Assembly (NCBI RefSeq): GCF_004339545.1
Contig: NZ_SMGD01000001.1
Coordinates: forward strand, 1-64,000
Direction of reading: 5' to 3'
DNA from: Celerinatantimonas diazotrophica
GTDB taxonomy: Bacteria > Pseudomonadota > Gammaproteobacteria > Enterobacterales > Celerinatantimonadaceae
DNA length: 64,000 bases
Part shown: positions 49,196 through 58,352 of the stretch, one piece after another
Layout: every line of letters begins with the position of its first letter
Numbering within the stretch: the stretch's first letter is position 1
Made by a program: the position numbers and the translations under genes
Notes under the pieces: generated by a model
The model's database searches: none
What the model saw: only the letters and a program-made list of their open reading frames with translations
What the model was told of the DNA's origin: nothing

Positions 49196-49816
49196 TTATC
49201 CACGATTAGTTAATATATCGTCTACCAAGCCATATTCTTTAGACTCTTCTGCCGTCAGATAATTATCGCGGTCAGTGTCTTTGGAAATCTGTTCATAGCT
49301 TTGCCCAGTATGATATGCCAATAACTCATTCATACGCCGCTTGGTTTTGATAATTTCATTGGCGTGGATTTCAATGTCTGATGCTTGTCCCTGAAAACCG
49401 CCCAAAGGCTGGTGAATCATCACTTTAGAATTCGGTAGACAATAACGTTTACCTTTCGCACCACCCGCTAACAGAAATGACCCCATACTCGCAGCCATTC
49501 CCATACAAACAGTACTAACATCAGGCTTTATAAACTGCATCGTATCATAAATTGCCATCCCCGCGGTAATAACACCACCAGGGGAATTAATATACAGGAA
49601 AATATCTTTATCAGGGCTTTCTGATTCGAGAAAGAGCAACTGTGCCACAATTAAGTTAGCCATGTTGTCTTCAACCTGGCCAGTTAGAAAGATAACCCGC
49701 TCTTTGAGCAATCTCGAATAGATATCGTAGGAACGCTCACCTTTTGATGTTTGTTCGACGACCATCGGAACAAGCGCAGCTAGAGGGTTACTTAAATCAG
49801 GATAATCTTTTGACAT
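49196..49816 (-). CDS. clpP: ClpP protease subunit
   Basis: A 206-residue serine peptidase with catalytic S110 (GMAASMGS), H135 (MIHQP) and D184, one residue shifted from E. coli numbering. It assembles as a 14-mer with ClpX or ClpA. It lies between tig and clpX in the usual order. Confidence 0.98.
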   Translation of the reverse strand: MSKDYPDLSNPLAALVPMVVEQTSKGERSYDIYSRLLKERVIFLTGQVEDNMANLIVAQLLFLESESPDKDIFLYINSPGGVITAGMAIYDTMQFIKPDVSTVCMGMAASMGSFLLAGGAKGKRYCLPNSKVMIHQPLGGFQGQASDIEIHANEIIKTKRRMNELLAYHTGQSYEQISKDTDRDNYLTAEESKEYGLVDDILTNRG

Positions 49817-49921
49817 CGATACACGCTTCCTTAAATAAATGGCTCGGGAGAATTGAACCTACCGAGCCATTATATGCAAGCCTTATCGGCTAAAGTCAAA
49901 TCTAACCGATCGGCTATTGAC

Positions 49922-51220
49922 TTATTTGTTCATGATTTCATCAAAAGCTTTAGTCACATCTGTTACTTTAGCTTTATCTAAAATCAAATCAACGGCTTGT
50001 TCTTCAAGAACAACATTTGAAAGGTTCTCTTTCATTTCTTTATTATTATTATAGTATTCGATCACTTGTTCTGGTTGTTCATATGCTGAAGCGATCTCTT
50101 TTAAGTGCTCTTGAACTTTTTCATCATCCGCTTGCAGTTCATTTACCTTGATCACTTCACCTAATAATAGGCCAACTTTCACACGGCGTTCTGCTTGTTC
50201 GCTAAATAATTCATCTGGCAAATTAGGTAGGTTTTTCTGATCAACCTGACCACCAAAGCGTTCCATGGCTTGCTTACGCAGCTGCTCAACTTCGTTTTTA
50301 ACCAGCGCACTTGGAACAATGATCTCATTCGCTTCGAGCAATTTATCCAAAACCTGCTCTTTACTGTCACTACGCAGTTTTTGTTTAAGTTCACGTTCCA
50401 TATTTTTACGTAATTCAGCGCGAAGATCCGCCAATTCACCAGATTCAATACCGAACTGTTTGATAAACTCTGCATCAACTTCAGGCAGCTCAGGTTTTTC
50501 AACTTTAGTTAAAGTAATATCAAACTCAGCTTCTTTACCTTTTAAGTTTTCTGCATGATAGTCTTCAGGGAAAGTCACTTTAATCGTAAACTGTTCGCCA
50601 GCTTTATGAGTTTTCAGACCATCCTCAAAACCAGGGATCATACGACCAGAGCCGATTTCTAACGAGAACCCTTCTGATTTGCCACCTTCAAATTCTTCGC
50701 CATCAATTTTACCAACGAAGTCAAATGTAGCACGATCCCCTTCTTCCAGAGCATCTTCAGTTGTTTCAGACCAGTTGACGCGCTGCTTGCGCAGAGTTTC
50801 AACCATGTCGTCAACATCACTGTCAACCACTTCAGATGACACTTTTTCAATTTCCAACGCAGCGAAATCGTTCAATTCAATTTCAGGGAAAACTTCAAAC
50901 GTTGCACTAAAGTGAAATTGACCATCTTTAATTTCACCAACTTCCAAAGTCGGAGCACCAGCAGGAGTAAGTTTTTCCTGGATCACTGCTTCATAGAAAT
51001 GACGTTGCATTGCTTTGTCTTTGACATCCGCTTCAATTGCTGCGCCATAGCGTTTTTGAACCACTGATGCGGGCACTTTACCAGGACGGAACCCTGGCAT
51101 CCGTTCACGCTTAGCAATATCACGAACCGCTTGTTTGATTTCCTCATCAATAGTTTGTGCGTCAACCGCAATGGACAGACGACGTTCCAAACCTTCAGTC
51201 GTTTCTACTGAAACCTGCAT
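49922..51220 (-). CDS. tig: Trigger factor
   Basis: A 432-residue ribosome-associated chaperone and prolyl isomerase (E. coli 432). The ribosome-binding loop GFRPGKVP, the FKBP-like domain (about 150-245) and the chaperone C-terminal domain are visible. It starts the tig-clpP-clpX-lon block. A large inverted-repeat structure lies 73-175 bases upstream of its start. Confidence 0.98.
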   Translation of the reverse strand: MQVSVETTEGLERRLSIAVDAQTIDEEIKQAVRDIAKRERMPGFRPGKVPASVVQKRYGAAIEADVKDKAMQRHFYEAVIQEKLTPAGAPTLEVGEIKDGQFHFSATFEVFPEIELNDFAALEIEKVSSEVVDSDVDDMVETLRKQRVNWSETTEDALEEGDRATFDFVGKIDGEEFEGGKSEGFSLEIGSGRMIPGFEDGLKTHKAGEQFTIKVTFPEDYHAENLKGKEAEFDITLTKVEKPELPEVDAEFIKQFGIESGELADLRAELRKNMERELKQKLRSDSKEQVLDKLLEANEIIVPSALVKNEVEQLRKQAMERFGGQVDQKNLPNLPDELFSEQAERRVKVGLLLGEVIKVNELQADDEKVQEHLKEIASAYEQPEQVIEYYNNNKEMKENLSNVVLEEQAVDLILDKAKVTDVTKAFDEIMNK

Positions 51221-51844
51221 TTTCTTACCTCGTATCGGTCAGTTCTTACTGACTTTTTCCCCAGAGTAAACTTTTAGAACAACGCTTATCAAGCGAGGTC
51301 CTGTTTAGATTTAACGACTATCTTCGGCCTTAGCCTCAATTGGACTGTAGCTTACTAAAAGTCCCCTAATCCAGTAAACCTAAACAGGACCTCGCCGTAT
51401 TAAAACCGGTTAATTTGAGTTTACAACCTTTAATAAAGACGCCGCATTATAGCGATGCTTTGTTCATGAGTCGAGATCGTGACACTAAATTAGCGCCTTT
51501 GAAGCTAAAAACACCGGTTTAAATCACTTTTCTGAGTGTTAAATAGTCAGTTATAGTGAAAAATTGCGCACTTATAACGGATAAGATGAATAAAAACCAC
51601 AAATCACTAATTTTTAGGATTTAATAGCAATATATTTAGCAACAAAAGCTAAATATAGGACGTATAATTTTAACCTATCTATTTTTTTTAGCATTAAACA
51701 CTTCACTTTCACATGATTTTATCGCACTATACAAAGTCTGAGGTTTTGGCCTCGCTAGAATAATCAACATTCAGGTATAAAAACTAAATATAAATTAAAA
51801 ATGGCCAGCACTAACACTGGTTAGAGCAACGTGGGAAAAGTCCA
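51221..51844. other. Divergent intergenic region between tig and leuC
   Basis: About 620 bases without a gene. The tig side holds the structured inverted repeat at 51293-51395. The rest is AT-rich and must contain both promoters. Near leuC there is a short dyad, CCAGCACTAACACTGG (51804-51820 area). I see no leucine-rich leader peptide of the type that attenuates leu operons. Confidence 0.45.
51293..51395 (-). repeat. Large inverted repeat with internal hairpins in the tig leader
   Basis: Outer arms at 51293-51313 and 51375-51395 are complementary at 20 of 21 positions. The 61-base interior contains two more hairpins: GGACT ... AGTCC (51342-51364) and the palindromic GGCCTTAGCC (51326-51335). 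The whole would fold into a branched RNA if transcribed ahead of tig. It could be a regulatory leader or a small mobile palindromic element. I do not recognise the family. Confidence 0.8.
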
Positions 51845-53242
51845 ATGAAAAAGACAATGTATGAAAAAATTTGGGATGCACACTTGGTTCATTCACCAGA
51901 GAACGGCACCCCATTACTTTATGTTGATCGTCATTTAATGCATGAGGTTACAAGCCCCCAAGCATTTGAAGGACTAAAAGTTGCGGGACGAAAAATCCGT
52001 AATCCCCACAGTATTCTAGCAACAATGGACCACTGTATTCCGACTATCAATCGTGACTCTATCAGCGACCCTATTGGTCGTAAACAGGTCGAAACCTTAG
52101 CTCATAACTGCGCTGAAAATGGTTTAAATCTGTACGATATGAGTAATCAAAATAACGGGATTATTCATATTGTTGTTCCTGAACACGGCTTTGTTCATCC
52201 AGGTATGGTCGTCTGCTGTGGTGATAGCCATACAGCAACCCACGGCGCGTTTGGCGCTTTAGCATTTGGCATTGGGACCTCTGAAGTTGAGCATATTATG
52301 GCCACTCAGACGATTCAACAGAAAAAATCCAAAACGATGCAAGTTGTCGTCAATGGCCAACTGCCAGAATTTGCAACAGCCAAAGATATTGCCTTAGCGA
52401 TTATCGGTAAAATTGGTACCGCTGGCGGAACGGGTCATGTGATTGAGTTTGCCGGTCAAGCCATTGAAGAGTTATCAATGGAAGGCCGTATGACATTGTG
52501 TAACATGGCAATTGAAGCTGGTGCTCGGGCAGGTTTGATTGCTCCAGATGAAAAAACATTCACATTCTTAAAAGGCAAAGAGTTTGCCCCCGCAGACGAA
52601 TACTGGGAACAGGCGGTGGAATATTGGAAGTCACTGCGAACCGACGAAGGCGCCCAATTTGATAAAGTTGTTACACTTAATGGCGCGGATATTTCACCAC
52701 TGGTCACTTGGGGGACTTCGCCTGAGCAAGTATTACCTGTCGATCAACCATTGCCTGACCCTGCGCAGATGAGTGATTTAATCAAATCTCAGGCTGCGAT
52801 CAATGCACTTAAGTATATGGGCTTGCAACCAGGGATTAAGCTTACCGATGTCAGTATAGACGTGGTATTCATCGGCTCTTGCACTAACGGACGCATTGAA
52901 GATTTTCGTCAAGCAGCCGCGTTACTCAAAGGTAAAAAAGTCGCTCCTGGCGTCGAAGCTATCGCTGTCCCAGGTTCTTATCCAGTTAAAATACAAGCAG
53001 AAAAAGAAGGCCTTGATAAAATTTTTATTGAAGCTGGCTGGCAGTGGCGAGAACCTGGATGTTCAATGTGCTTGGCGATGAACGGTGATAATCTGAAACC
53101 CGGACAACGTAGTGCTTCAACCTCAAACCGTAACTTTGAGGGGCGACAAGGCAAAGGGGGGCGAACACACTTAGTCTCACCAGCTATGGCAGCTGCGGCC
53201 TCTGTTGCCGGAAAATTTGTTGATTTGCGCCACTGGAAATAA
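51845..53242 (+). CDS. leuC: 3-isopropylmalate dehydratase large subunit
   Basis: A 465-residue aconitase-family protein (E. coli 466) that isomerises 2- to 3-isopropylmalate with LeuD. The 4Fe-4S cysteines are visible in [11 protein letters not shown] and GCSMCLAMN, and the [20 protein letters not shown] segment is typical. leuD follows after 28 bases. Confidence 0.98.
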   Translation: MKKTMYEKIWDAHLVHSPENGTPLLYVDRHLMHEVTSPQAFEGLKVAGRKIRNPHSILATMDHCIPTINRDSISDPIGRKQVETLAHNCAENGLNLYDMSNQNNGIIHIVVPEHGFVHPGMVVCCGDSHTATHGAFGALAFGIGTSEVEHIMATQTIQQKKSKTMQVVVNGQLPEFATAKDIALAIIGKIGTAGGTGHVIEFAGQAIEELSMEGRMTLCNMAIEAGARAGLIAPDEKTFTFLKGKEFAPADEYWEQAVEYWKSLRTDEGAQFDKVVTLNGADISPLVTWGTSPEQVLPVDQPLPDPAQMSDLIKSQAAINALKYMGLQPGIKLTDVSIDVVFIGSCTNGRIEDFRQAAALLKGKKVAPGVEAIAVPGSYPVKIQAEKEGLDKIFIEAGWQWREPGCSMCLAMNGDNLKPGQRSASTSNRNFEGRQGKGGRTHLVSPAMAAAASVAGKFVDLRHWK

Positions 53243-53270
53243 CACCGTCACGGGTCATAGGAGAAAAATA

Positions 53271-53888
53271 ATGCAGGCTTATAAAACTCATACTTCAATT
53301 GCGGTGGCGATGAATCGTTCAAATGTTGACACCGACCAAATTATCCCAAAACAATTTTTGAAAAAAGTAGAACGCACAGGTTTTGGTGTTCATTTGTTTA
53401 ATGACTGGCGTTATCAGGAAGATGGTAGCGATAATCCAGACTTCGAACTGAATCAACCAGAGGTGAAAGGTGCTAAAATTCTAGTTGCTGGCGATAATTT
53501 TGGCTGTGGTAGCTCACGCGAACACGCACCTTGGGCCATTGCTGATTACGGTTTTAATACCGTCATATCAACCAGCTTTGCTGATATCTTTTTTAACAAC
53601 TGTTTTAAAAATGGTATTTTGCCCATCCGCGTGACCAAAGAGGAACTAGCAGCTCTGTTTGCCGAACTTGAAGCACATCCAGGGAGTCAGTTCACTATCA
53701 ATCTAGCTGAACAGACCATCAGTACTCCCAAAGGGCTCGAAATCGCCTTTGAGGTTGATTCATTCCGTAAACATAGCTTACTTGAAGGATTGGATGATAT
53801 CGGTTGGACATTGCAACACGAACAAAAAATTACGGCATTCGAAGAAAAACAAAAACAGCAACTTCCATGGCTGTGGCCACAACCATAA
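53271..53888 (+). CDS. leuD: 3-isopropylmalate dehydratase small subunit
   Basis: A 205-residue swivel-domain subunit with NVDTDQIIPKQFLK and GDNFGCGSSREHAPWAI. The ATG at 53271 follows TAGGAG; a longer in-frame reading inside leuC is not the start. It partners LeuC. leuB lies far away at 31726-32829. Confidence 0.97.
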   Translation: MQAYKTHTSIAVAMNRSNVDTDQIIPKQFLKKVERTGFGVHLFNDWRYQEDGSDNPDFELNQPEVKGAKILVAGDNFGCGSSREHAPWAIADYGFNTVISTSFADIFFNNCFKNGILPIRVTKEELAALFAELEAHPGSQFTINLAEQTISTPKGLEIAFEVDSFRKHSLLEGLDDIGWTLQHEQKITAFEEKQKQQLPWLWPQP

Positions 53889-53931
53889 TATCTCCGGCTT
53901 AGCTTACACCAAAGTAACCCACTAGGATTAG

Positions 53932-53961
53932 GCGCTAACGTAGCTCAACGTGAGCGCCTTT
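53932..53961 (+). terminator. Terminator of leuCD
   Basis: AGGCGCTAACGT-AGCTCA-ACGTGAGCGCCT, an almost perfect 11-12 bp stem, is followed by TTTTGAGTTT. It lies 44 bases after the leuD stop. Confidence 0.85.
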
Positions 53962-54142
53962 TGAGTTTGAATTGTTCAAAAAGAGTTGTAAATATAGAGT
54001 TGTACACTCTGTTGCGATGACCATTAGGTGGCATTTGCTTTTAGATACATGACCAAAAAGCTCATTTTTGCTCATCTAGCAAGCGGATGAGTCACTCTGT
54101 CAACACAGTCACTGTTACCCATCTTGAATCAGAGAAAAACTT

Positions 54143-54166
54143 AAAGCCAAGCATTTGCTTGGCTTT
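54143..54166. terminator. Terminator of metC (bidirectional form)
   Basis: AAAGCCAAGCA-TT-TGCTTGGCTTT is a perfect stem flanked by A-rich and T-rich runs, 17 bases past the metC stop codon on the minus strand. Confidence 0.88.
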
Positions 54167-54182
54167 TTACTTTTAATCATGT

Positions 54183-55361
54183 TCACAAATGTGCATTTAA
54201 TCGAGCTAATCCAGCATCGAGGTCGCCAATAAGATCATCGACATCTTCCAAACCAATGTGCAAACGAATTAATGGTCCTTTTGCTTGCCATTGAGTCACT
54301 GAGCGCAGATGCGCAACATGATCCGGCATATGGCCTAAAATTAAGCTTTCAAATCCGCCCCATGAAAAACCAATTTTGAAATGCTCCATTTCGTTGAGCA
54401 TCGCATCAATGCCTGCCTGAGTTCCCTGCTTGAGAACAAACGAGAATAAACCATTCGAACCTTGAAAATCACGCGTAAAGAATTCATGTCCCGGACAGGT
54501 TGCCAACGCAGGATGGCGAACATGATCAACATCATTGCGTTTCGCTAACCAATGCGCAACAGCAAGCGCATTTTGCTGATGTTGACGCATTCTTACCCCT
54601 AACGTTCTAACGCCACGCAGCGCCAAATAGAGGTCATCTGGGGATGTACACTGCCCCATCAAATAACTATGTTCACGCAATTGGTCCCAGTACTCTGCTG
54701 TCGTCGTTGCCGTTCCTAACATCACATCTGAATGGCCAACAATATATTTAGTGGCCGCCTGAATAGAAACATCAATGCCCAATTCAAATGGCTGAAAATT
54801 TACCGGAGATGCCCACGTATTATCCAACATAGTCATAATGCCATGCGATTTAGCAACTTTGGTAATCGCAGGCACATCCTGAACTTCTAAGGTGATGGAT
54901 CCTGGTGATTCAAGGTAGATTACTTTGGTATTGGGCTGAATCATTGTTTCGATATCAGCGCCCACCATTGGGTCATAATAGGTTGTTTCAATACCATAGC
55001 GAGACAACAGCTTGTCGCACAGATCTCGAGTCGGCTCATAGACACTGTCAACCATCAACAAATGATCGCCCGCCTTCAAAAATGACAACAAGGCTCCACT
55101 AATAGCCGCAGTTCCTGAAGGATAGAGTGCGCAACCCACCCCGCCTTCAAGCTCGTTCATTGCATCCTGAAAAGCAAATGCCGTGGATGTACCTCGGCGC
55201 CCATAAAATAATGTCTTCCCTTCACGATGCTGTGTTGCCTGTTTCATCTGTTCGACACTATCGAAAATAACTGTGGATGCTCTAGCCACAGCTGGATTCA
55301 CTGCCCCGCGAGTCCATTCTTTTTTGCGACCAGAAGCCACATACTTCGTATCTTTTTTCAT
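54183..55361 (-). CDS. metC: Cystathionine beta-lyase
   Basis: A 392-residue PLP enzyme of the Cys/Met metabolism family that splits cystathionine into homocysteine, pyruvate and ammonia. The PLP lysine is in QAATKYIVGHSDVM, and the N-terminal YGRRGTSTAFAFQDAM segment is typical of MetC. I see no clear MetJ box (tandem AGACGTCT) upstream. Confidence 0.93.
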   Translation of the reverse strand: MKKDTKYVASGRKKEWTRGAVNPAVARASTVIFDSVEQMKQATQHREGKTLFYGRRGTSTAFAFQDAMNELEGGVGCALYPSGTAAISGALLSFLKAGDHLLMVDSVYEPTRDLCDKLLSRYGIETTYYDPMVGADIETMIQPNTKVIYLESPGSITLEVQDVPAITKVAKSHGIMTMLDNTWASPVNFQPFELGIDVSIQAATKYIVGHSDVMLGTATTTAEYWDQLREHSYLMGQCTSPDDLYLALRGVRTLGVRMRQHQQNALAVAHWLAKRNDVDHVRHPALATCPGHEFFTRDFQGSNGLFSFVLKQGTQAGIDAMLNEMEHFKIGFSWGGFESLILGHMPDHVAHLRSVTQWQAKGPLIRLHIGLEDVDDLIGDLDAGLARLNAHL

Positions 55362-55552
55362 AAAACCTACAATCTGTCCAATAATCCGCGTATTTGCAGT
55401 TCACCATAGTCTATTGGGATACCGACCATGAATCCTCAAAACTTATCTGCGTATGTTATTTATATTGCTAAAAATAACATAAATCCAATATGTTAAACTC
55501 ATAAAGGATAAGCTTTGGCTATATGTCCAGCTAAGATTAAGTCAGTAACACA

Positions 55553-55993
55553 CTATATTTTGGGTTCTAGCCGCTCATTCTCTTTTGCAGAAGGCTGAGG
55601 TTTCTTCACTTTAGCTGGCTCAGTTGTAGCATCACTATTATCTTTCAAATTAATCAAAATCCCCACCAAAGCAATGAGCATAATCCATAAAATTAAGGCA
55701 TGACGCATTTGCAAAAATGGTGAATGACTAGAGAAAAAAGTCACTGAATCCCAAAGAGAGAACTGGGTAAACAGCCAAATACTGCCCTGCCAAACCCAAC
55801 CTAAACCAACGGCACTCGCCAATAAAGCAATAAATGCTAATTTACGATACCAAATCCCCCAGGCACATAACATACAGATTAATCCAACAAATAGTGTCGC
55901 ACTAAACCAAAGTAACGGATCTGGGGAAGCTAATTGCATGAGCGCACACGCACACAAAATCAATACCATCAATCCGGCAAAAAAACGCTTCAT
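55553..55993 (-). CDS. Hypothetical membrane protein
   Basis: A 146-residue protein I do not recognise. Four hydrophobic segments (about 5-22, 27-46, 50-70 and 96-112) are followed by a charged tail rich in Lys, Glu and Pro. It lies alone between metC and galM; a galM terminator separates it from galM, so it has its own promoter. Confidence 0.65.
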   Translation of the reverse strand: MKRFFAGLMVLILCACALMQLASPDPLLWFSATLFVGLICMLCAWGIWYRKLAFIALLASAVGLGWVWQGSIWLFTQFSLWDSVTFFSSHSPFLQMRHALILWIMLIALVGILINLKDNSDATTEPAKVKKPQPSAKENERLEPKI

Positions 55994-56028
55994 CTCAGCC
56001 CCCTCTATGATTGCTTAGCATAAAAAAA

Positions 56029-56048
56029 GCCTCATATAAAATGAGGCT
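56029..56048 (-). terminator. Terminator of galM
   Basis: Minus-strand AGCCTCAT-TTTAT-ATGAGGCT followed by TTTTTTTATG, 30 bases past the galM stop codon. A strong Rho-independent terminator. Confidence 0.92.
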
Positions 56049-56078
56049 CCCTTCATTTTTAAGTAATTATCCTAGCAT

Positions 56079-57131
56079 CTAGCAATGAAAGGCAAAAGTC
56101 GTCGAATGCTTAAATGGCCTTTCGGGACGAACAATACATTCTTCGGCACAGTCACTATTAGGTTGATCGGGCATATATTGAGTTTCTAAACAAAAACCAT
56201 CACGATTCTGGTAGACCAGTTCATTATGTCCGCGGGTCCCTTCTAAATATTGGCCTGTATACAACTGCACGGCAGGGGATGTCGTGTAAAGGGATAATAC
56301 GACTTGTTCATCACCTGAGCGCACTTGAGCGACAGGTTGACTACCATCGTTCTGGTCTAAAATAAAGCAGTGGTCAAAACCCCGATAGCGCTGGTCAGAG
56401 ACAATTTTTCGCCAATCCTGATTAAATGCTTTTGCTGTTCTAAAATCAAACGCAGTCTGCTCAACCGATACAGGACTTCCATCTGGCAAGCTCTCACTAT
56501 CTACTGGCAAGTATTGATTGGCATTTATCTGTGCAACGTGATTCCCCACATCCCCAGCCACACCGTCTAAGTTAAAGTAGCTATGGTTAGTCAAATTAAA
56601 TGGGCACGCTTTATCGACTGTTGCTTCATAATCGATACGGATATTATTATCTTCACTCAACGTGTACGTGACGGTCACAATCGCATTGCCAGGAAATCCT
56701 TCATCACCATCAGGTGAGTGCAATGTAAAACGTACCGCAGGAATAGACTCAATAATTTCAGCATCCCATAATTGGTGGGCAAATCCAATCTCTCCCCCAT
56801 GTAAACAATTCTCACCTTCATTAGCAATTAGCTTGTATTGTTGCCCATCGACGCTAAATTTGGCACCACGAATACGGTTCGCATACCGACCAACCGTTGC
56901 ACCCAAATAAGGACTTTGCAGATAATCTTCAAGCGTATCACAGCCCAAAACTAACTGACGTAAGTTATCGTTTGGCATGGCCAATTTAAATGACGTTAAA
57001 GTCGCCCCCCAGTCAGAAACAGTCAATCGAGTTCCACGTCTATTGGTCAGGTGGAAAAGACGAGCGGTCTGGCCGTCTGGGGTTGCTTGCCATCTTTCCC
57101 AAGTGACCGAAATATCAGCTCGCTGAGCCAT
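56079..57131 (-). CDS. galM: Aldose 1-epimerase
   Basis: A 350-residue mutarotase (E. coli GalM 346) that interconverts alpha and beta anomers of galactose and glucose. Conserved segments are VGRYANRIRGAKF, NEGENCLHGG (catalytic region), LTNHSYFNLDG (His) and the C-terminal FCLETQYMPDQPN (catalytic Glu). The ATG at 57131 has AGGAG 7 nt upstream; the reading frame extends to 57155. No other gal genes are near. Confidence 0.95.
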   Translation of the reverse strand: MAQRADISVTWERWQATPDGQTARLFHLTNRRGTRLTVSDWGATLTSFKLAMPNDNLRQLVLGCDTLEDYLQSPYLGATVGRYANRIRGAKFSVDGQQYKLIANEGENCLHGGEIGFAHQLWDAEIIESIPAVRFTLHSPDGDEGFPGNAIVTVTYTLSEDNNIRIDYEATVDKACPFNLTNHSYFNLDGVAGDVGNHVAQINANQYLPVDSESLPDGSPVSVEQTAFDFRTAKAFNQDWRKIVSDQRYRGFDHCFILDQNDGSQPVAQVRSGDEQVVLSLYTTSPAVQLYTGQYLEGTRGHNELVYQNRDGFCLETQYMPDQPNSDCAEECIVRPERPFKHSTTFAFHC

Positions 57132-57626
57132 GTTATTCTCCTGTAAACTTTTCAACTAAGGCACTATCATATTGCGGCACAAGTCACACTGTGCGGTGAA
57201 ACACCGTTATTAAATCAAACCACAGCGGACAAACCCAGATCTAAATCTCAAAATGACAGTAACCAGATCCTAATTGCTTAAAATATATACGTCTTAAGCA
57301 TGCTCAAATCTTGTGCTCTAACAATTTTGCTTTAGGGCCATACCAAATTTCAATTACGAATATTTTGCCTCTATCATCAATAAACACAAGGACAATTCCT
57401 AGTCATAAAGCGTATTTTTTAGCTCGCATGAACTTTCCCACAGCAAATGGCCATAATATACATAACTTCGTTACAATATTACCCCATTTATATTTAACGG
57501 CTGTAACAATACAGCGCTTGAGGCAACGCAAACTTCATAGACATCACACCGGTTTGTACGCAAAGAAAACTATCAAGGTCCAAACGTATCGATTAAACTA
57601 TGAATTTACTCTAAAGATGCATTCTA
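57132..57626. other. Divergent intergenic region between galM and rsuA
   Basis: About 495 bases. A reading frame of 123 codons at 57311-57682 has no recognisable product and overlaps the rsuA start, so I do not annotate it. The region must contain both promoters. I see no RNA gene. Confidence 0.45.
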
Positions 57627-58352
57627 ATGAGTCAACGACTGGACAAATTCGTCAGCCATGCAACAGGTTTACCTCGCAGTGAAGTTAAAAAACGGCTAAA
57701 GCAAAAGCATATTTCAATTAATGGAAAAATAGCTACACAAGGCAAAACCGCCATATCAGAGACAGACCTCGTCACATTGCAAGGACAAGAACTACATTTA
57801 AGCTTCCCAAGCTATTTCATGCTCAATAAGCCTGCCGGCTACACAAGCACCAGAGAAGATCCAAACCATCCCAGTGCATTGGATATCATTGATGAATTCT
57901 GTAACCCACCCTTGCATGCCGCCGGGCGGCTTGACGCAGATACAACCGGTTTGCTGCTCCTAACGAATGATGGTCAATGGTCACATCAAGTCACTTCGCC
58001 ACGTCATCATCAAAAAAAGGTGTACTTAACAACACTTGCCAAACCTCTGACTATCGAAGCACAACAATTATTATGTAAAGGCGTAATGCTCCGAGGTGAA
58101 GAGACTCCGACCCTGCCTGGGCAAGTTGAACGGGTGAACGACCAGCTCATTCGGCTCACTATCGTTGAAGGTCGTTACCACCAAGTGAAACGGATGCTTG
58201 CCGCAGTCGATAACAAAGTAACCGCGCTGCATCGAGAACAAATAGGCACAATTACACTCGATAGCCACTTAAAACCTGGTGAATATCGCCGACTGAGTCA
58301 TCAAGAAGTTGGTGTATTTTTATCATCTTCGGATTTTTCCCAAACCCAATAG
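57627..58352 (+). CDS. rsuA: 16S rRNA pseudouridine synthase of the RsuA family
   Basis: A 241-residue enzyme with an S4 RNA-binding domain (RLDKFVSHATGLPRSEVKKRL, given as RLDKFVSHATG and SEVKKRL) and the pseudouridine synthase core. The catalytic aspartate is in GRLDADTTGLLLLTNDG. By family and length it is RsuA (pseudouridine 516 of 16S rRNA); RluE/RluF-type paralogues are less likely. Its 3' end overlaps the convergent diguanylate cyclase gene by 52 bases. Confidence 0.9.
   Translation: MSQRLDKFVSHATGLPRSEVKKRLKQKHISINGKIATQGKTAISETDLVTLQGQELHLSFPSYFMLNKPAGYTSTREDPNHPSALDIIDEFCNPPLHAAGRLDADTTGLLLLTNDGQWSHQVTSPRHHQKKVYLTTLAKPLTIEAQQLLCKGVMLRGEETPTLPGQVERVNDQLIRLTIVEGRYHQVKRMLAAVDNKVTALHREQIGTITLDSHLKPGEYRRLSHQEVGVFLSSSDFSQTQ

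Noticed and set aside
51700-51844. Leucine attenuator leader peptide before leuC
   Set aside because: No short reading frame with a run of leucine codons, and no terminator/antiterminator pair next to leuC.
55362-55552. MetJ operator before metC
   Set aside because: No tandem AGACGTCT-like 8-mers; only one partial match (tagtctat).
57311-57682. Plus-strand 123-codon frame before rsuA
   Set aside because: Overlaps the rsuA start in another frame, starts without a ribosome site and has an unlikely composition.
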